Shown in pieces: positions 44,701 through 53,384 of a stretch of 64,000 bases of DNA. Origin of the DNA: DATJGR01 sp963735085. GTDB taxonomy: Bacteria > Pseudomonadota > Gammaproteobacteria > Pseudomonadales > Azotimanducaceae. The notes beneath the pieces were generated by a model. That model saw only the letters and a list, made by a program, of their open reading frames with translations, had not been told where the DNA came from and ran no database searches. The position numbers and the translations under genes are program-made. Positions within the stretch are counted from its first letter, which is position 1; every line of letters begins with the position of its first letter. The DNA lies in NCBI GenBank assembly GCA_963735085.1, contig CAVTJP010000002.1, positions 744,001-808,000 of the forward strand, in the 5' to 3' direction.

Positions 44701-46299
44701 CTACTTGATCGGACGCACCGAATCGAGTTTCAGTTCCGCATCGAATTCGCTCATCAGCGAGCGCACCGTGGCGTCTTCCCGCAGCGCCGCGATAGCCTGT
44801 TCGTGCTGCTCCGCATGCTCGCGCCGATTTCTCACCGCTGGTGTTTCGGCCGGCGGTTCGCCGGTGACGATCGTGACATTCTGCGGGCGCCCGATATACG
44901 CACCGAGCGCGCGTTCGATGGTGCGCGTCTGCGCGTCGTTGAGCAGCGTGTCGTGCGCACCGTCGAGACACAACACCCACTGATCGCCGATTCGTTCGAG
45001 CGGATACGCGTTCTCGACGATCATCCGCGCGACCCCGCCGAGTTCAAGCGCGCACACAGCCAAATACCAGTCGTCCCCTGCCGCCGGCGCGCGTGCTGCC
45101 GCTGCCGGACCGCTGCGAGGCAAATCTGCCGGGCGCTTGCTGCGCGCGCTGGTGCGAGCGTTGCTCGCCTCACCCGGCGCAATCGTCCGCGTCGTTTCCG
45201 GTCCTGGTGGGTGGAGCGGTTCGAACGCCAGCAACCGCAACATCACCATTTCGAATCCGCAGCGCGGGTCCGGCGCCAGCGACAGATCGCGTAGACCGAG
45301 CAGTACGATCTGATAGAACAATTGCACTGTTTCAGGCGCCATCGCCTCAGCAAAGTGCTGCGCAACACCATCATCCTGTACTTCCGAATCGTTATCACGC
45401 GAACCGACCGCCTGTGCAATGGCGACCTGGTGCAGGGTCGACAGCAGCGCGCCGAGCACCTCGGCAAAATCGACGGCCCGTTCAGCGAGCATCTCACATT
45501 GCTTCAGTACCGCCTCGGCATCCGACGCCAGCAACGTGCCCAGCAGCGGCTCGACATCGTCGCGGCCGATGCTGCCAAGCATTTCGTGCACATCCCGCTC
45601 ACGAATTTCGCCGCGACCATCGGACACGGCCTGTTCCGTCAGGCTGAGCGCATCACGCATGCTGCCACGCGCGGCGCGCGCGAGCGCCATCAACGCCGCC
45701 TGGTCGAACTGGATCGACTCCCGTGTCAGCACGTCTGCAAGATAGCTGGAGATTGTCTGCGGCAGCAGATTCTTCAGCTGAAACTGCAGGCAGCGTGACA
45801 ACACCGTCGGCGGTACTTTCTTCAGTTCGGTCGTCGCCAGCATGAATTTGACGTGCGGCGGCGGTTCTTCCAGGGTTTTCAACAGCGCGTTGAAGCTGTG
45901 AGTCGACAGCATGTGTACTTCGTCGATCAGATAGACTTTGAAGCGCCCCCGCGCCGGCAGGTACTGCACGTTGTCGAGCAGGTCTCGCGTATCGTCGACT
46001 TTCGTTCGCGATGCCGCATCGACCTCGATCAGATCGACAAACCGGCCGTCGTTGATTTCGCGGCACGCGCTGCACACCCCGCACGGCGTTGCCGTAACGC
46101 CGGTCTCGCAGTTCAGGCATTTCGCAAGGATGCGTGCGATCGTCGTCTTGCCCACCCCGCGCGTACCGGTGAACAGGTACGCGTGATGTAGACGCTTGTT
46201 TTCCAGCGCATGCACCATCGCGCGCACCACATGATCCTGACCCACCAGGGCATCGAACCCTGTCGGACGGAGCTTGCGCGCGAATACCTGGTAGCTCAT
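44701..46299 (-). CDS. dnaX: DNA polymerase III subunit tau (DnaX)
   Basis: 532 residues from the ATG at 46299 (GAGGG upstream). It has the clamp-loader AAA+ motifs: GTRGVGKTTIARILAKCLNC, a zinc module C-x8-C-x2-C-x2-C type (CETGVTATPCGVCSAC), VYLIDEVHMLS, and TTELKKVPPTVLSRC. The C-terminal tau extension is short and variable, without an obvious A-rich slippery site for gamma production. Loads the sliding clamp and ties leading and lagging polymerases. Confidence 0.96.
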   Translation of the reverse strand: MSYQVFARKLRPTGFDALVGQDHVVRAMVHALENKRLHHAYLFTGTRGVGKTTIARILAKCLNCETGVTATPCGVCSACREINDGRFVDLIEVDAASRTKVDDTRDLLDNVQYLPARGRFKVYLIDEVHMLSTHSFNALLKTLEEPPPHVKFMLATTELKKVPPTVLSRCLQFQLKNLLPQTISSYLADVLTRESIQFDQAALMALARAARGSMRDALSLTEQAVSDGRGEIRERDVHEMLGSIGRDDVEPLLGTLLASDAEAVLKQCEMLAERAVDFAEVLGALLSTLHQVAIAQAVGSRDNDSEVQDDGVAQHFAEAMAPETVQLFYQIVLLGLRDLSLAPDPRCGFEMVMLRLLAFEPLHPPGPETTRTIAPGEASNARTSARSKRPADLPRSGPAAAARAPAAGDDWYLAVCALELGGVARMIVENAYPLERIGDQWVLCLDGAHDTLLNDAQTRTIERALGAYIGRPQNVTIVTGEPPAETPAVRNRREHAEQHEQAIAALREDATVRSLMSEFDAELKLDSVRPIK

Positions 46300-46377
46300 C
46301 ACGAGACCCTCGAAATGCCGCCGTTGCGACACAATTGCGATGCTATTGTAGGTGCCCATCACTCGCACTGTCACCGC

Positions 46378-47076
46378 ATGCATACCGCTGGAGCTTTCCT
46401 GGTCATTGGCCACCGTGGCGCCTGCGGTCTCGAGCCTGAAAACACGCTGCGATCATTTACCCGTGCGTTGGACATCGGCGTCGATGCAGTCGAACTCGAC
46501 GTCTATTGCGTCGAGGAGCGACTCGTGGTCATCCATGACGACACGCTCGAACGCACCACCAACGGCTCCGGCGACGTGCTTTCGACACCATTCGATACAT
46601 TGCGCGCGCTCGATGCGGGCCATGGCGAGCGCATTCCGACGCTGGATGAAGTCTTTGCGCTGGTTGCGGAACGAGCCATCGTCAATATCGAACTCAAGAG
46701 CGACGGCAGCGCGGATCTCGTGGCTCGGTGCATCGCGGAACATCCGCGTGCGCAGACATTGGTGTCGTCGTTTCATCACCGCGAACTGGCGCGCTTCGTG
46801 GCAGCTTCCCCTCACACCAAAGTCGCACCGCTATTTCATCGCGCATCACCCAAAATGTTCGACATCGCGGCATCACTGCGCGCGTGGGCAATCAATCTGG
46901 AAACGAAACTCGCCAGCGAAGAACGGCTGCGCGCGATCGCAGATCGCGGCTATCGATCATTCGTGTACACGGTCAACGATCCGGCCGTCGCGACGCGTTT
47001 GAAGGCGCACGGAGCAACGGGCATCTTCACCGACTTCCCTGACCGCATGCAGGCATTACGGTGCCCGTTGCCCTGA
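46378..47076 (+). CDS. Glycerophosphodiester phosphodiesterase
   Basis: 232 residues. A cytoplasmic (no signal peptide) GDPD TIM barrel: IGHRGACGLEPENTLRSF supplies the first catalytic His and the Glu ligand, AVELDVYCV the metal-binding Glu/Asp, and VVIHDDTLERTTNGSG the second His. It releases glycerol-3-phosphate from deacylated phospholipids. The gene is divergent from dnaX (78-base gap) and convergent with the phage-shock genes, ending 10 bases from them. Confidence 0.94.
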   Translation: MHTAGAFLVIGHRGACGLEPENTLRSFTRALDIGVDAVELDVYCVEERLVVIHDDTLERTTNGSGDVLSTPFDTLRALDAGHGERIPTLDEVFALVAERAIVNIELKSDGSADLVARCIAEHPRAQTLVSSFHHRELARFVAASPHTKVAPLFHRASPKMFDIAASLRAWAINLETKLASEERLRAIADRGYRSFVYTVNDPAVATRLKAHGATGIFTDFPDRMQALRCPLP

Positions 47077-47086
47077 CACTCTGCCG

Positions 47087-47317
47087 CTAAGGCGCATCGT
47101 CGAGCGACGCGAGTTCGCGCTGCAGTTGGTACTTCTGATCGGTGACAATCTTCTCCAGCACTTCGACGCGCTGTTGCAACGTATCCACCTGGCGCTGCAA
47201 GTGCACCGATTCGCCATGGTCCGATGCGCGCAGCTTGCGACCGTCCTGCCACAGCTTCATCAGCGGAATCGAGCAGCCGATGAGGACGGTCAGAAACAGG
47301 AATGTGAAGAAATCCAT
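47087..47317 (-). CDS. Small single-pass coiled-coil protein of the psp locus
   Basis: 76 residues: one membrane segment (FFTFLFLTVLIGCSIPLMKLW), then a coiled coil of heptads (LQRQVDTLQQRVEVLEKIVTDQ) ending KYQLQRELASLDD. PspC upstream ends in a similar coil and QFELQRELKRID. It is 45 bases downstream of pspC in the same operon. It is built like PspB (anchor plus coil) and may be an extra Psp membrane subunit (inference). Confidence 0.8.
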   Translation of the reverse strand: MDFFTFLFLTVLIGCSIPLMKLWQDGRKLRASDHGESVHLQRQVDTLQQRVEVLEKIVTDQKYQLQRELASLDDAP

Positions 47318-47362
47318 CAGTTATCCCCATCATCTTCGTAATCGAATCGACGACCTATTCGG

Positions 47363-48094
47363 TCAAACATCGATCCGCTTGAGTTCGCGTTGCAATTCGA
47401 ACTGGCCGGACGTCACATGCGATTCCATGCGCCGCAGCTTCAGCTCGATCTGATCCAGATCAGCTTGCACCCCGCGCAAACTTCGTCGGGGCGATAGTTG
47501 CGGGCCGAGTTCCGGAGCCGGTGACGTGTGGTCCGCGCGCACTTTCTCAGCATCATCGGGCGCGGTACCGTTGGGTGCCTTCGGCAAGAAGATCGCCGCA
47601 ACGATGTACGCCGGGACCACCACCGAAGGCATGAATATCAGGCCGGTTATCGCCATACAGCGTACCACCCACACCTCGACGCCGAAGTACCGCGCGAAGC
47701 CCGCACAGACGCCCGCTACGCGCCGGCGCCGCTTGTCGAGATACAGTCTGGATGTCCGGTAGCCGGCGCTGCCCACCGAGATACCCGCTCGCGCGCGCCA
47801 GCGTTGCTGGCGTCGCCGATGGCGCCGGGCGCGACGCGACTCGTAACGCAAATCTGTGTCGGATGCGTAACCTTCGCGTTCGTCATAGCTCGAATCGTAG
47901 GCACGTGATCCGCGCCGATCACGTAATTCGCGCTCGAGTCGCGCTGCGGTATCGTCGACAAACGCTGCGGCCTTACTCGTGACATGCTCGTTCGTCGCGG
48001 AGACAAATCCTTGAACGGCCTTCTCGAGTCGCTCTACCGAGCGCTGAAAGTCGCCTCGATGATTTTGGTTGTCGTCGGTTCTGTCGTTGTTCAC
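47363..48094 (-). CDS. pspC: Phage shock protein PspC
   Basis: 243 residues. The PspC domain lies at about residues 115-175: SRLYLDKRRRRVAGVCAGFARYFGVEVWVVRCMAI, then a second hydrophobic segment (SVVVPAYIVAAIFLPK). It is longer than E. coli PspC (about 119), with an N-terminal charged, Arg-rich extension of about 110 residues and a C-terminal coil. PspC senses inner-membrane stress with PspB and frees PspF from PspA. It overlaps pspB by 4 bases. Confidence 0.92.
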   Translation of the reverse strand: MNNDRTDDNQNHRGDFQRSVERLEKAVQGFVSATNEHVTSKAAAFVDDTAARLERELRDRRGSRAYDSSYDEREGYASDTDLRYESRRARRHRRRQQRWRARAGISVGSAGYRTSRLYLDKRRRRVAGVCAGFARYFGVEVWVVRCMAITGLIFMPSVVVPAYIVAAIFLPKAPNGTAPDDAEKVRADHTSPAPELGPQLSPRRSLRGVQADLDQIELKLRRMESHVTSGQFELQRELKRIDV

Positions 48095-48360
48095 GAATTC
48101 ACCTTCGAGTATTCGTGCGCCGAGAGCCGCGCGCGCCAGCCGGGCGTCTCGTCATCGAGGATCGATTCCAACGTCTCGATTCGTTCGCCCATCCGCTCAG
48201 CGCGCACCGACAACAACTCGAGCAGTTGCCGCTCCTCCGCTGACAGTTCACTCCGGTCGCGTTGTTTGCTGCGGTAATGCATCAGGATCCACAGCGGCGC
48301 GACGATGACGAGAAAGACGATCGTCGGGACGAAAAATGCGACAACGACATCGTTCATCAC
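48091..48360 (-). CDS. pspB: Phage shock protein PspB
   Basis: 89 residues: one N-terminal membrane segment (FFVPTIVFLVIVAPLWILMHYRSK), then a leucine-zipper-like helix (LLELLSVRAERMGERIETLESILDDETPGWR) that closely matches E. coli PspB. Works with PspC at the inner membrane. 5 bases after pspA. Confidence 0.95.
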   Translation of the reverse strand: MMNDVVVAFFVPTIVFLVIVAPLWILMHYRSKQRDRSELSAEERQLLELLSVRAERMGERIETLESILDDETPGWRARLSAHEYSKVNS

Positions 48361-48365
48361 CGCTC

Positions 48366-49067
48366 CTAATTGGACTGCGTGGTGCCTGCAGCCGACGTTT
48401 CGCTCTGGGATGCACCGCCGACGCGCGCCTTCAGCGCTTTGAGATCTTCATCGATCTTTTCGCCGCCTTCCAGTTCCTTGATTTCGTCCGCCAGCGTGCG
48501 TTGGCCCAGATCGAACGCTTCGATTTGACCTTCCAGGTCGTCCATCTTGCGCTCGTACTGTTCGAAGCGCTGAATCGCGTCATCGAGGTTCGCGTCGTTG
48601 AGCTGGCGCTTCACGCCGAGACGCGTCTTGGCCGCTTTGCCGCGCATGATAATCGCGTTCTGGCGCGTTTTCGCGTCCTTGATCTTCTGCTGTAGTGCCG
48701 CGGTGTCTTCAGAGAGCTTTGCCAGCGTTTCTTCGAGCAACGCGACCTCCCGGCTCGCCGAATCAGCGCTCTCACCTGCTTTGTTGCGTTCAACAAGCGC
48801 AGCACGCGCCAGGTCATCACGGCCCTTACGGATTGCGACCTCGGCCTTGCGTTCCCACTCGAGCGACTCCTCTTTGAGCCAATCGCGGCGACGAACCAGT
48901 TCCTTCTTGTCCGCGATGGTTCGGGCCGACGTGGTTCTCACCTCCACGAGGGTCTCTTCCATCTCCTGAATGATCAGACGGACCATCTTTTCCGGATCTT
49001 CTGCCTTGTCCAGCAAGGCATTCAGATTCGAATTGATGATGTCCGTCATGCGCGAAAATATGCTCAT
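48366..49067 (-). CDS. pspA: Phage shock protein PspA
   Basis: 233 residues, almost wholly coiled coil (ESCRT-III/Vipp1 superfamily). Opens with MSIFSRMTDIINSNLNALLDKAEDPEKM, the amphipathic membrane-binding helix and PspA motif. It binds and inhibits PspF in rest and protects damaged membranes under stress. The ATG at 49067 has AGGAGG upstream; the frame extends to 49136 but would include the promoter. Confidence 0.96.
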   Translation of the reverse strand: MSIFSRMTDIINSNLNALLDKAEDPEKMVRLIIQEMEETLVEVRTTSARTIADKKELVRRRDWLKEESLEWERKAEVAIRKGRDDLARAALVERNKAGESADSASREVALLEETLAKLSEDTAALQQKIKDAKTRQNAIIMRGKAAKTRLGVKRQLNDANLDDAIQRFEQYERKMDDLEGQIEAFDLGQRTLADEIKELEGGEKIDEDLKALKARVGGASQSETSAAGTTQSN

Positions 49068-49127
49068 GGTGCCTCCTGGGCTTGTCGATCCGAAACAATG
49101 GGCCGCGTCCCGGCATTGGTGTACCAC

Positions 49128-49144
49128 TATCAGCATTCGTGCCA
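49128..49144 (-). promoter_or_regulatory. Sigma-54 promoter of pspABC
   Basis: The minus strand reads TGGCACGAATGCTGATA, with the invariant GG of the -24 box ten bases from GA in place of GC in the -12 box; TGGCACG is a perfect -24 element. It lies 61 to 77 bases upstream of the pspA ATG, as expected if PspF activates it. Confidence 0.7.
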
Positions 49145-49161
49145 GCTCAGGGCTGTTTATG

Positions 49162-49174
49162 TAACTAATTGATT
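49162..49174. promoter_or_regulatory. Predicted IHF-binding site of the psp promoter
   Basis: TAACTAATTGATT is the exact complement form of the IHF consensus (WATCAA-N4-TTR). It lies 18 bases upstream of the -24 box, in an A/T-rich stretch that stands out from the GC-rich surroundings. In E. coli an IHF site holds the same place between the pspA promoter and the PspF sites. Confidence 0.6.
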
Positions 49175-49266
49175 ATTAAGTGTTATTTCGGGACTTCTTT
49201 GTATTTTGTAGTGCTCCAACGCCCGCAAGCATGGTGGATATCACCAACAGTTGGCAGAATCCTTCA

Positions 49267-50280
49267 ATGGAACGAGAGATCGAACGCTTACTTGGTGAGT
49301 CGCCCGCCTTTCTGCAGGTGCTCGACGACGTTTCGAAAATCGCGCCGCTCGAAAAGCCGGTGCTGATCGTTGGTGAGCGCGGCACCGGGAAGGAACTGAT
49401 CGCAGCGCGCTTGCACTATCTGTCCAATCGCTGGGATGCCGAGTTCATCAAGATGAACTGCGCGGCGATCAGCGATTCGCTGCTGGAATCCGAACTGTTC
49501 GGTCACGAAGCAGGCGCGTTCACCGGCGCGGCGCGCAACCACCGGGGGCGCTTCGAGCGCGCCGATGGCGGCACGTTGTTTCTCGACGAACTCGCAACCA
49601 CCTCGAAACTGGTGCAGGAAAAGATTCTGCGGGTCATCGAATACGGCGAGTTCGAACGGGTCGGCGGCAACAAGACGATTCACACCAGCGTGCGCCTGAT
49701 CGCAGCGACGAACGAGGATTTGCCACACCTCGCCGAGCAAGGCGCATTTCGGCGCGACCTGCTCGATCGGCTTGCGTTCGACGTGATTACGCTGCCGCCG
49801 CTGCGCGAACGCCACCGCGACATTATGCTGCTGGCCGAACACTTTGCCATCAACATGGCCACGGAACTCGGCCAAACGCTATTCCCCGGCTTCACCGAAC
49901 GCGCCCGTGACGTGCTGCTGAACCATGATTGGCCCGGCAACGTGCGCGAGTTGAAGAACGTGATCGAACGCTGCGTGTACCGCAATCCGGATGCGACCGA
50001 GCCGGTCGACGCAATCACGCTCGACCCGTTCGCTTCACCGTTCCGACCACGCGGTAACACCCTGGCAGCGGCGCCGAACCAAGCCAATGGCGCGAACTTA
50101 CCGCTCGATTTGAAGGAAACGGTCCAGACGTTCGAGATCGACCTGCTCCAGCGCGCACTGGAAGCGGGTCGATTCAACCAGCGCCGCGCCGCAGAACTGT
50201 TGGGGCTCACCTACCACCAGCTGCGCGGTTACCTGAAGAAGTACAACCTGCTGAAGCCGAGTGAAACCATCTCGGAGTGA
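49267..50280 (+). CDS. pspF: Psp operon transcriptional activator PspF (sigma-54 enhancer-binding protein)
   Basis: 337 residues. The AAA+ domain has Walker A GERGTGKE, the sigma-54 contact loop GAFTGA, Walker B GGTLFLDEL, and R-fingers near FRRDLLDRL. A Fis-type helix-turn-helix is at the C-terminus (QRRAAELLGLTYHQLRGYLKKYNL). It has no sensory domain, as is normal for PspF. The ATG at 49267 places LLGE seven residues in, as in E. coli PspF; an earlier ATG at 49231 is possible. Divergent from pspABC. Confidence 0.95.
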   Translation: MEREIERLLGESPAFLQVLDDVSKIAPLEKPVLIVGERGTGKELIAARLHYLSNRWDAEFIKMNCAAISDSLLESELFGHEAGAFTGAARNHRGRFERADGGTLFLDELATTSKLVQEKILRVIEYGEFERVGGNKTIHTSVRLIAATNEDLPHLAEQGAFRRDLLDRLAFDVITLPPLRERHRDIMLLAEHFAINMATELGQTLFPGFTERARDVLLNHDWPGNVRELKNVIERCVYRNPDATEPVDAITLDPFASPFRPRGNTLAAAPNQANGANLPLDLKETVQTFEIDLLQRALEAGRFNQRRAAELLGLTYHQLRGYLKKYNLLKPSETISE

Positions 50281-52444
50281 GCCGATTAGCAAAGACCTGG
50301 TCGGCTACGTCGATCCGCTGTCGGTGCGCGCGGGCGACACGCTCTCGGTCTTCGTCAGCTGCGAGCGAGCAGGAGACTACAACGCTTCGCTGGTACAACT
50401 CGTCAGCGGCGACGCACGACCGCACGGCACCGGATTCCGTGAAATCGCGGTGGCCGCTTCCTTTGCCGGCACTTATGCGGGCGTCCATCAGCCATTGATG
50501 CAGGGTTCCTACGCGGTACTGCCGGACCTGCCTGAGAGTCGCGCGCTGACCTTTGCGTGCTATTTCTATCCGACGTTGCTCGAATCTATCGAGCAGACGC
50601 TGGCGCACTGTGTCGGGTTCAGCGTTGGAATCAGTTCGTTCGGCCTGAACGTTGTGGTGGCAGACGAACGCATCGACGTGAGCGTCGCGTTGCGAGCACA
50701 CAGATGGCACAGGCTCGTCGTGAGCGTTGATGAGCAACTCCGAGTGCGCGTCGATTGCCTGCCGCAAGGACCTTCAGAACGAGCGGTGACGTTCGCGACA
50801 ACGCGCGACGTCAGGTCGTGCCGAATCCCGGGCGGCGATTGGGAGTTGGCTCGTCGAGCAGCCGGGCGCGGCCATTTCAATGGGCGCATTGAATCCGTCC
50901 GGACCTATGGCGCCGCCATCGAGGCCACCGCAGCAATCATCGATCTGGACCTTGCCCGGCCGAATCGGCCTGGTCTGAGCGGCGCATGGGATTTCTCGCT
51001 CGGCATCGAAACGACGGTGCTCTTCGATGTATCCGGACACAACCGCCACGGCTCCGTTCAGCAGATGCCAACACGCGCAGTGAGGGGTGCAAAGTGGCGT
51101 GGAGATGTATTCAATTGGCAGGAAGACCCATCGCAATATGCTGCAATCCACTTCCATGACGACGACCTGGTGGATGCGCAGTGGTCACCGAGCATCACCT
51201 GGCAGATTCCCGATGACCTGACATCCGGCGTATATGCCGTCAAGCTCACGCGCCAAGTTGGTGAAGATGAGGGCAGCGAAGACTACGTTCCGTTCTTCGT
51301 TCGGCCCGCTGCGCACCACAGGCACGCACCGATCGCGCTACTGGCGGCGACCGCAACGTATATCGCATACGCCAATCAGCGCCTGACCTTTTCCGGCGGC
51401 ATCATGGGGCACCGCAAACCTTCGAACGCCAATGACGCATATCTGCTTGCGCACCCCGACGTCGGCTATTCGCTGTACGATCATCATCGCGACGGCAGCG
51501 GTGTGCACTTTTCGTCACGACTGCGGCCGGTGTTGAATCTGAAACCGAAGGGCATGCCGTGGTCATTCACTGCGGATACGAATCTGCTCGCGTGGCTGCA
51601 CCACATCGGTCAACCGTTCGACGTGATCACAGATGAGGATCTGCACCGCGAAGGCGCCGCGCTGCTGGCGCAGTATCGCGTGGTCATCACCGGCACGCAT
51701 CCCGAGTATCACTCCACCCAGATGCTCGACGGTCTGCAGGATTGGCTGGCAGCCGGCGGCCGCCTGATGTACCTGGGCGGCAATGGGTTCTACTGGCGCA
51801 TCGCGTACTGTCCGGACAATTCCGCCATCATCGAGGTGCGCCGAGCCGAGGACGGCACCCGCGCATGGATATCTGAGCCCGGCGAGTACTATCACGCATT
51901 CACCGGCGAATACGGCGGCCTGTGGCGCCGCATCGGCCGGCCACCCAACCAGCTCGTTGGGGTCGGATTTGCGGCGCAGGGATTTGACGGCGGCACGCAC
52001 TATCGCGTCACCGCCGATGCCCTCGAGCCGCGCGCCGCGTTCATCATGGCGGGCCTGGAAAACCGCCAGATCATTGGCGATCACGGCACCCAGGGCGGCG
52101 GCGCCGCCGGTGAAGAGATCGATCGATACGACACTTCGCTCGGTTCACCGGCGCACGCGCTCGTGATTGCGAGCTCCGAGGCGCACCGCCCGGGCATGCT
52201 GCGAACCAAGGAAGAGTTCTTCATGATGCGACCGCTCGGCAACGACGCCGACGTGCGCGCCGACATGACGTTCTTCGAAACGGCCGCGGGCGGCGCGGTA
52301 TTCAGCAGCGGTTCGATATCCTATGCGGGGTCGTTGTCCAGCAACGCTTATGACAACGACATTGCGCGACTGACGGCCAACGTGCTGCGCCGCTTCATCG
52401 ATCCCACACCATTCGACGTGCCGAACGCTGTCGAACCATCGTGA
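50261..52444 (+). CDS. N,N-dimethylformamidase large-subunit-like protein
   Basis: 727 residues from a GTG that lies inside the end of pspF (20-base overlap). The N-terminal half includes a LamG-like beta-sandwich (RIESVRTYGAAI, ETTVLFDVSGHNRHG). The C-terminal half matches the DMFase beta-subunit-like domain: AYLLAHPDVGYSLYDHHRDGSG and ITGTHPEYHS, in which His480 and Glu482 correspond to iron-ligand residues of characterised dimethylformamidase, as I recall. It would hydrolyse an amide. No small subunit gene is visible next to it. The natural substrate is unknown. Confidence 0.82.
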   Translation: MKPSRSEPISKDLVGYVDPLSVRAGDTLSVFVSCERAGDYNASLVQLVSGDARPHGTGFREIAVAASFAGTYAGVHQPLMQGSYAVLPDLPESRALTFACYFYPTLLESIEQTLAHCVGFSVGISSFGLNVVVADERIDVSVALRAHRWHRLVVSVDEQLRVRVDCLPQGPSERAVTFATTRDVRSCRIPGGDWELARRAAGRGHFNGRIESVRTYGAAIEATAAIIDLDLARPNRPGLSGAWDFSLGIETTVLFDVSGHNRHGSVQQMPTRAVRGAKWRGDVFNWQEDPSQYAAIHFHDDDLVDAQWSPSITWQIPDDLTSGVYAVKLTRQVGEDEGSEDYVPFFVRPAAHHRHAPIALLAATATYIAYANQRLTFSGGIMGHRKPSNANDAYLLAHPDVGYSLYDHHRDGSGVHFSSRLRPVLNLKPKGMPWSFTADTNLLAWLHHIGQPFDVITDEDLHREGAALLAQYRVVITGTHPEYHSTQMLDGLQDWLAAGGRLMYLGGNGFYWRIAYCPDNSAIIEVRRAEDGTRAWISEPGEYYHAFTGEYGGLWRRIGRPPNQLVGVGFAAQGFDGGTHYRVTADALEPRAAFIMAGLENRQIIGDHGTQGGGAAGEEIDRYDTSLGSPAHALVIASSEAHRPGMLRTKEEFFMMRPLGNDADVRADMTFFETAAGGAVFSSGSISYAGSLSSNAYDNDIARLTANVLRRFIDPTPFDVPNAVEPS

Positions 52445-52451
52445 GATCAGC

Positions 52452-53318
52452 CTACGGGCCTCGTTCCGCGAACTGCAAGAACAAGGCCTGCATTGCCGTC
52501 ACACGAGTGATATAGCCCGACGCAAGATGACTGCCGCAACGCTGGGCCGGCGTCAGCCGAAAGCGCCGTGCGATGTAGCCATTGGCCGCGCCGACACCGC
52601 ATAGGTGCATCAACACGGCGGCGTCCTGCCTTTGGCGCAGTGTCGCAGAGCCAATGCCATGGCGCCGGATTAAACGGTTCACGTTGAAGTCGAGATATGC
52701 CGATGTCATTTCCACCGCGTTGGTCGGTATCACGCGACTGTACAAGCTGTTGAACCAACACGAGCGCCATGCAAACCAAGGTCCGTCCTCGGCGACATGG
52801 TGATCGTGAATGCAGTATCGACGGGCTTCGGCGAACGTCGAATCGGTGAACTGATACATGCCGACCGCGCTCGATGCGGGTCGATAAACGTCCCAGGGAT
52901 CCGTCGTGAGCGCCCAGCGCCAATAGGTCCGTGCAACCGGATTGCCGGACCCTTCCACCTGCGCCAGCGCGGCAAGCAATGCGGGCGTCATCGTTGCCGT
53001 TGCATGGGCGCGAAAGATCGGCGCGTAGGCTTGCCAGGTTTCCGGCGGCGTCTTGTGCAGCACACCGCTGACCGGAAAGAACAGTTCGGTCGGCTTTCGA
53101 ATGACCTGATACGCCCAGTTGACGCAGCCCCAGACCAACAGCAGGCCAGTCAAGACGGCCAGAATCTGCGCGTAAACCGGCGCACGGCGAAACACGCGGA
53201 CCCAACGACGCCGCAATGGCGCACCGGGCAAGATCGCACGAAGCATTCGCCAGCGCTTGCGCTGCTTCCGCGCGATCCGCTTCGCGCTAGTTTGCACAAC
53301 AACACCTGATGAAAACAC
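52452..53318 (-). CDS. Lytic transglycosylase SLT-domain membrane protein
   Basis: 288 residues. An N-terminal basic cytoplasmic stretch, one membrane segment (YAQILAVLTGLLLVWGCVNWAY), then a periplasmic SLT-type domain: LLAALAQVEGSGNPVA (catalytic Glu), SAVGMYQFTDSTFAEARRYC and, near the end, AAVLMHLCGVGAANGYIARR. It would cleave peptidoglycan. Convergent with the DMFase-like gene, with 7 bases between stops; divergent from the MFS gene. Confidence 0.85.
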   Translation of the reverse strand: MFSSGVVVQTSAKRIARKQRKRWRMLRAILPGAPLRRRWVRVFRRAPVYAQILAVLTGLLLVWGCVNWAYQVIRKPTELFFPVSGVLHKTPPETWQAYAPIFRAHATATMTPALLAALAQVEGSGNPVARTYWRWALTTDPWDVYRPASSAVGMYQFTDSTFAEARRYCIHDHHVAEDGPWFAWRSCWFNSLYSRVIPTNAVEMTSAYLDFNVNRLIRRHGIGSATLRQRQDAAVLMHLCGVGAANGYIARRFRLTPAQRCGSHLASGYITRVTAMQALFLQFAERGP

Positions 53319-53384
53319 GAATGAGACAGATCATCGCGGGTAGCTTATCTTACAAGGTGATCAACCACGCACCGCAGGACGTGC

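Noticed and set aside
44701..46299. Programmed frameshift in dnaX to make gamma
   Set aside because: I found no A-rich slippery heptamer in the coding strand at a suitable place.
46299..46378. Small SRP RNA (ffs) upstream of dnaX, as in some gammaproteobacteria
   Set aside because: The 78-base gap is too short and lacks the conserved SRP loop sequence.
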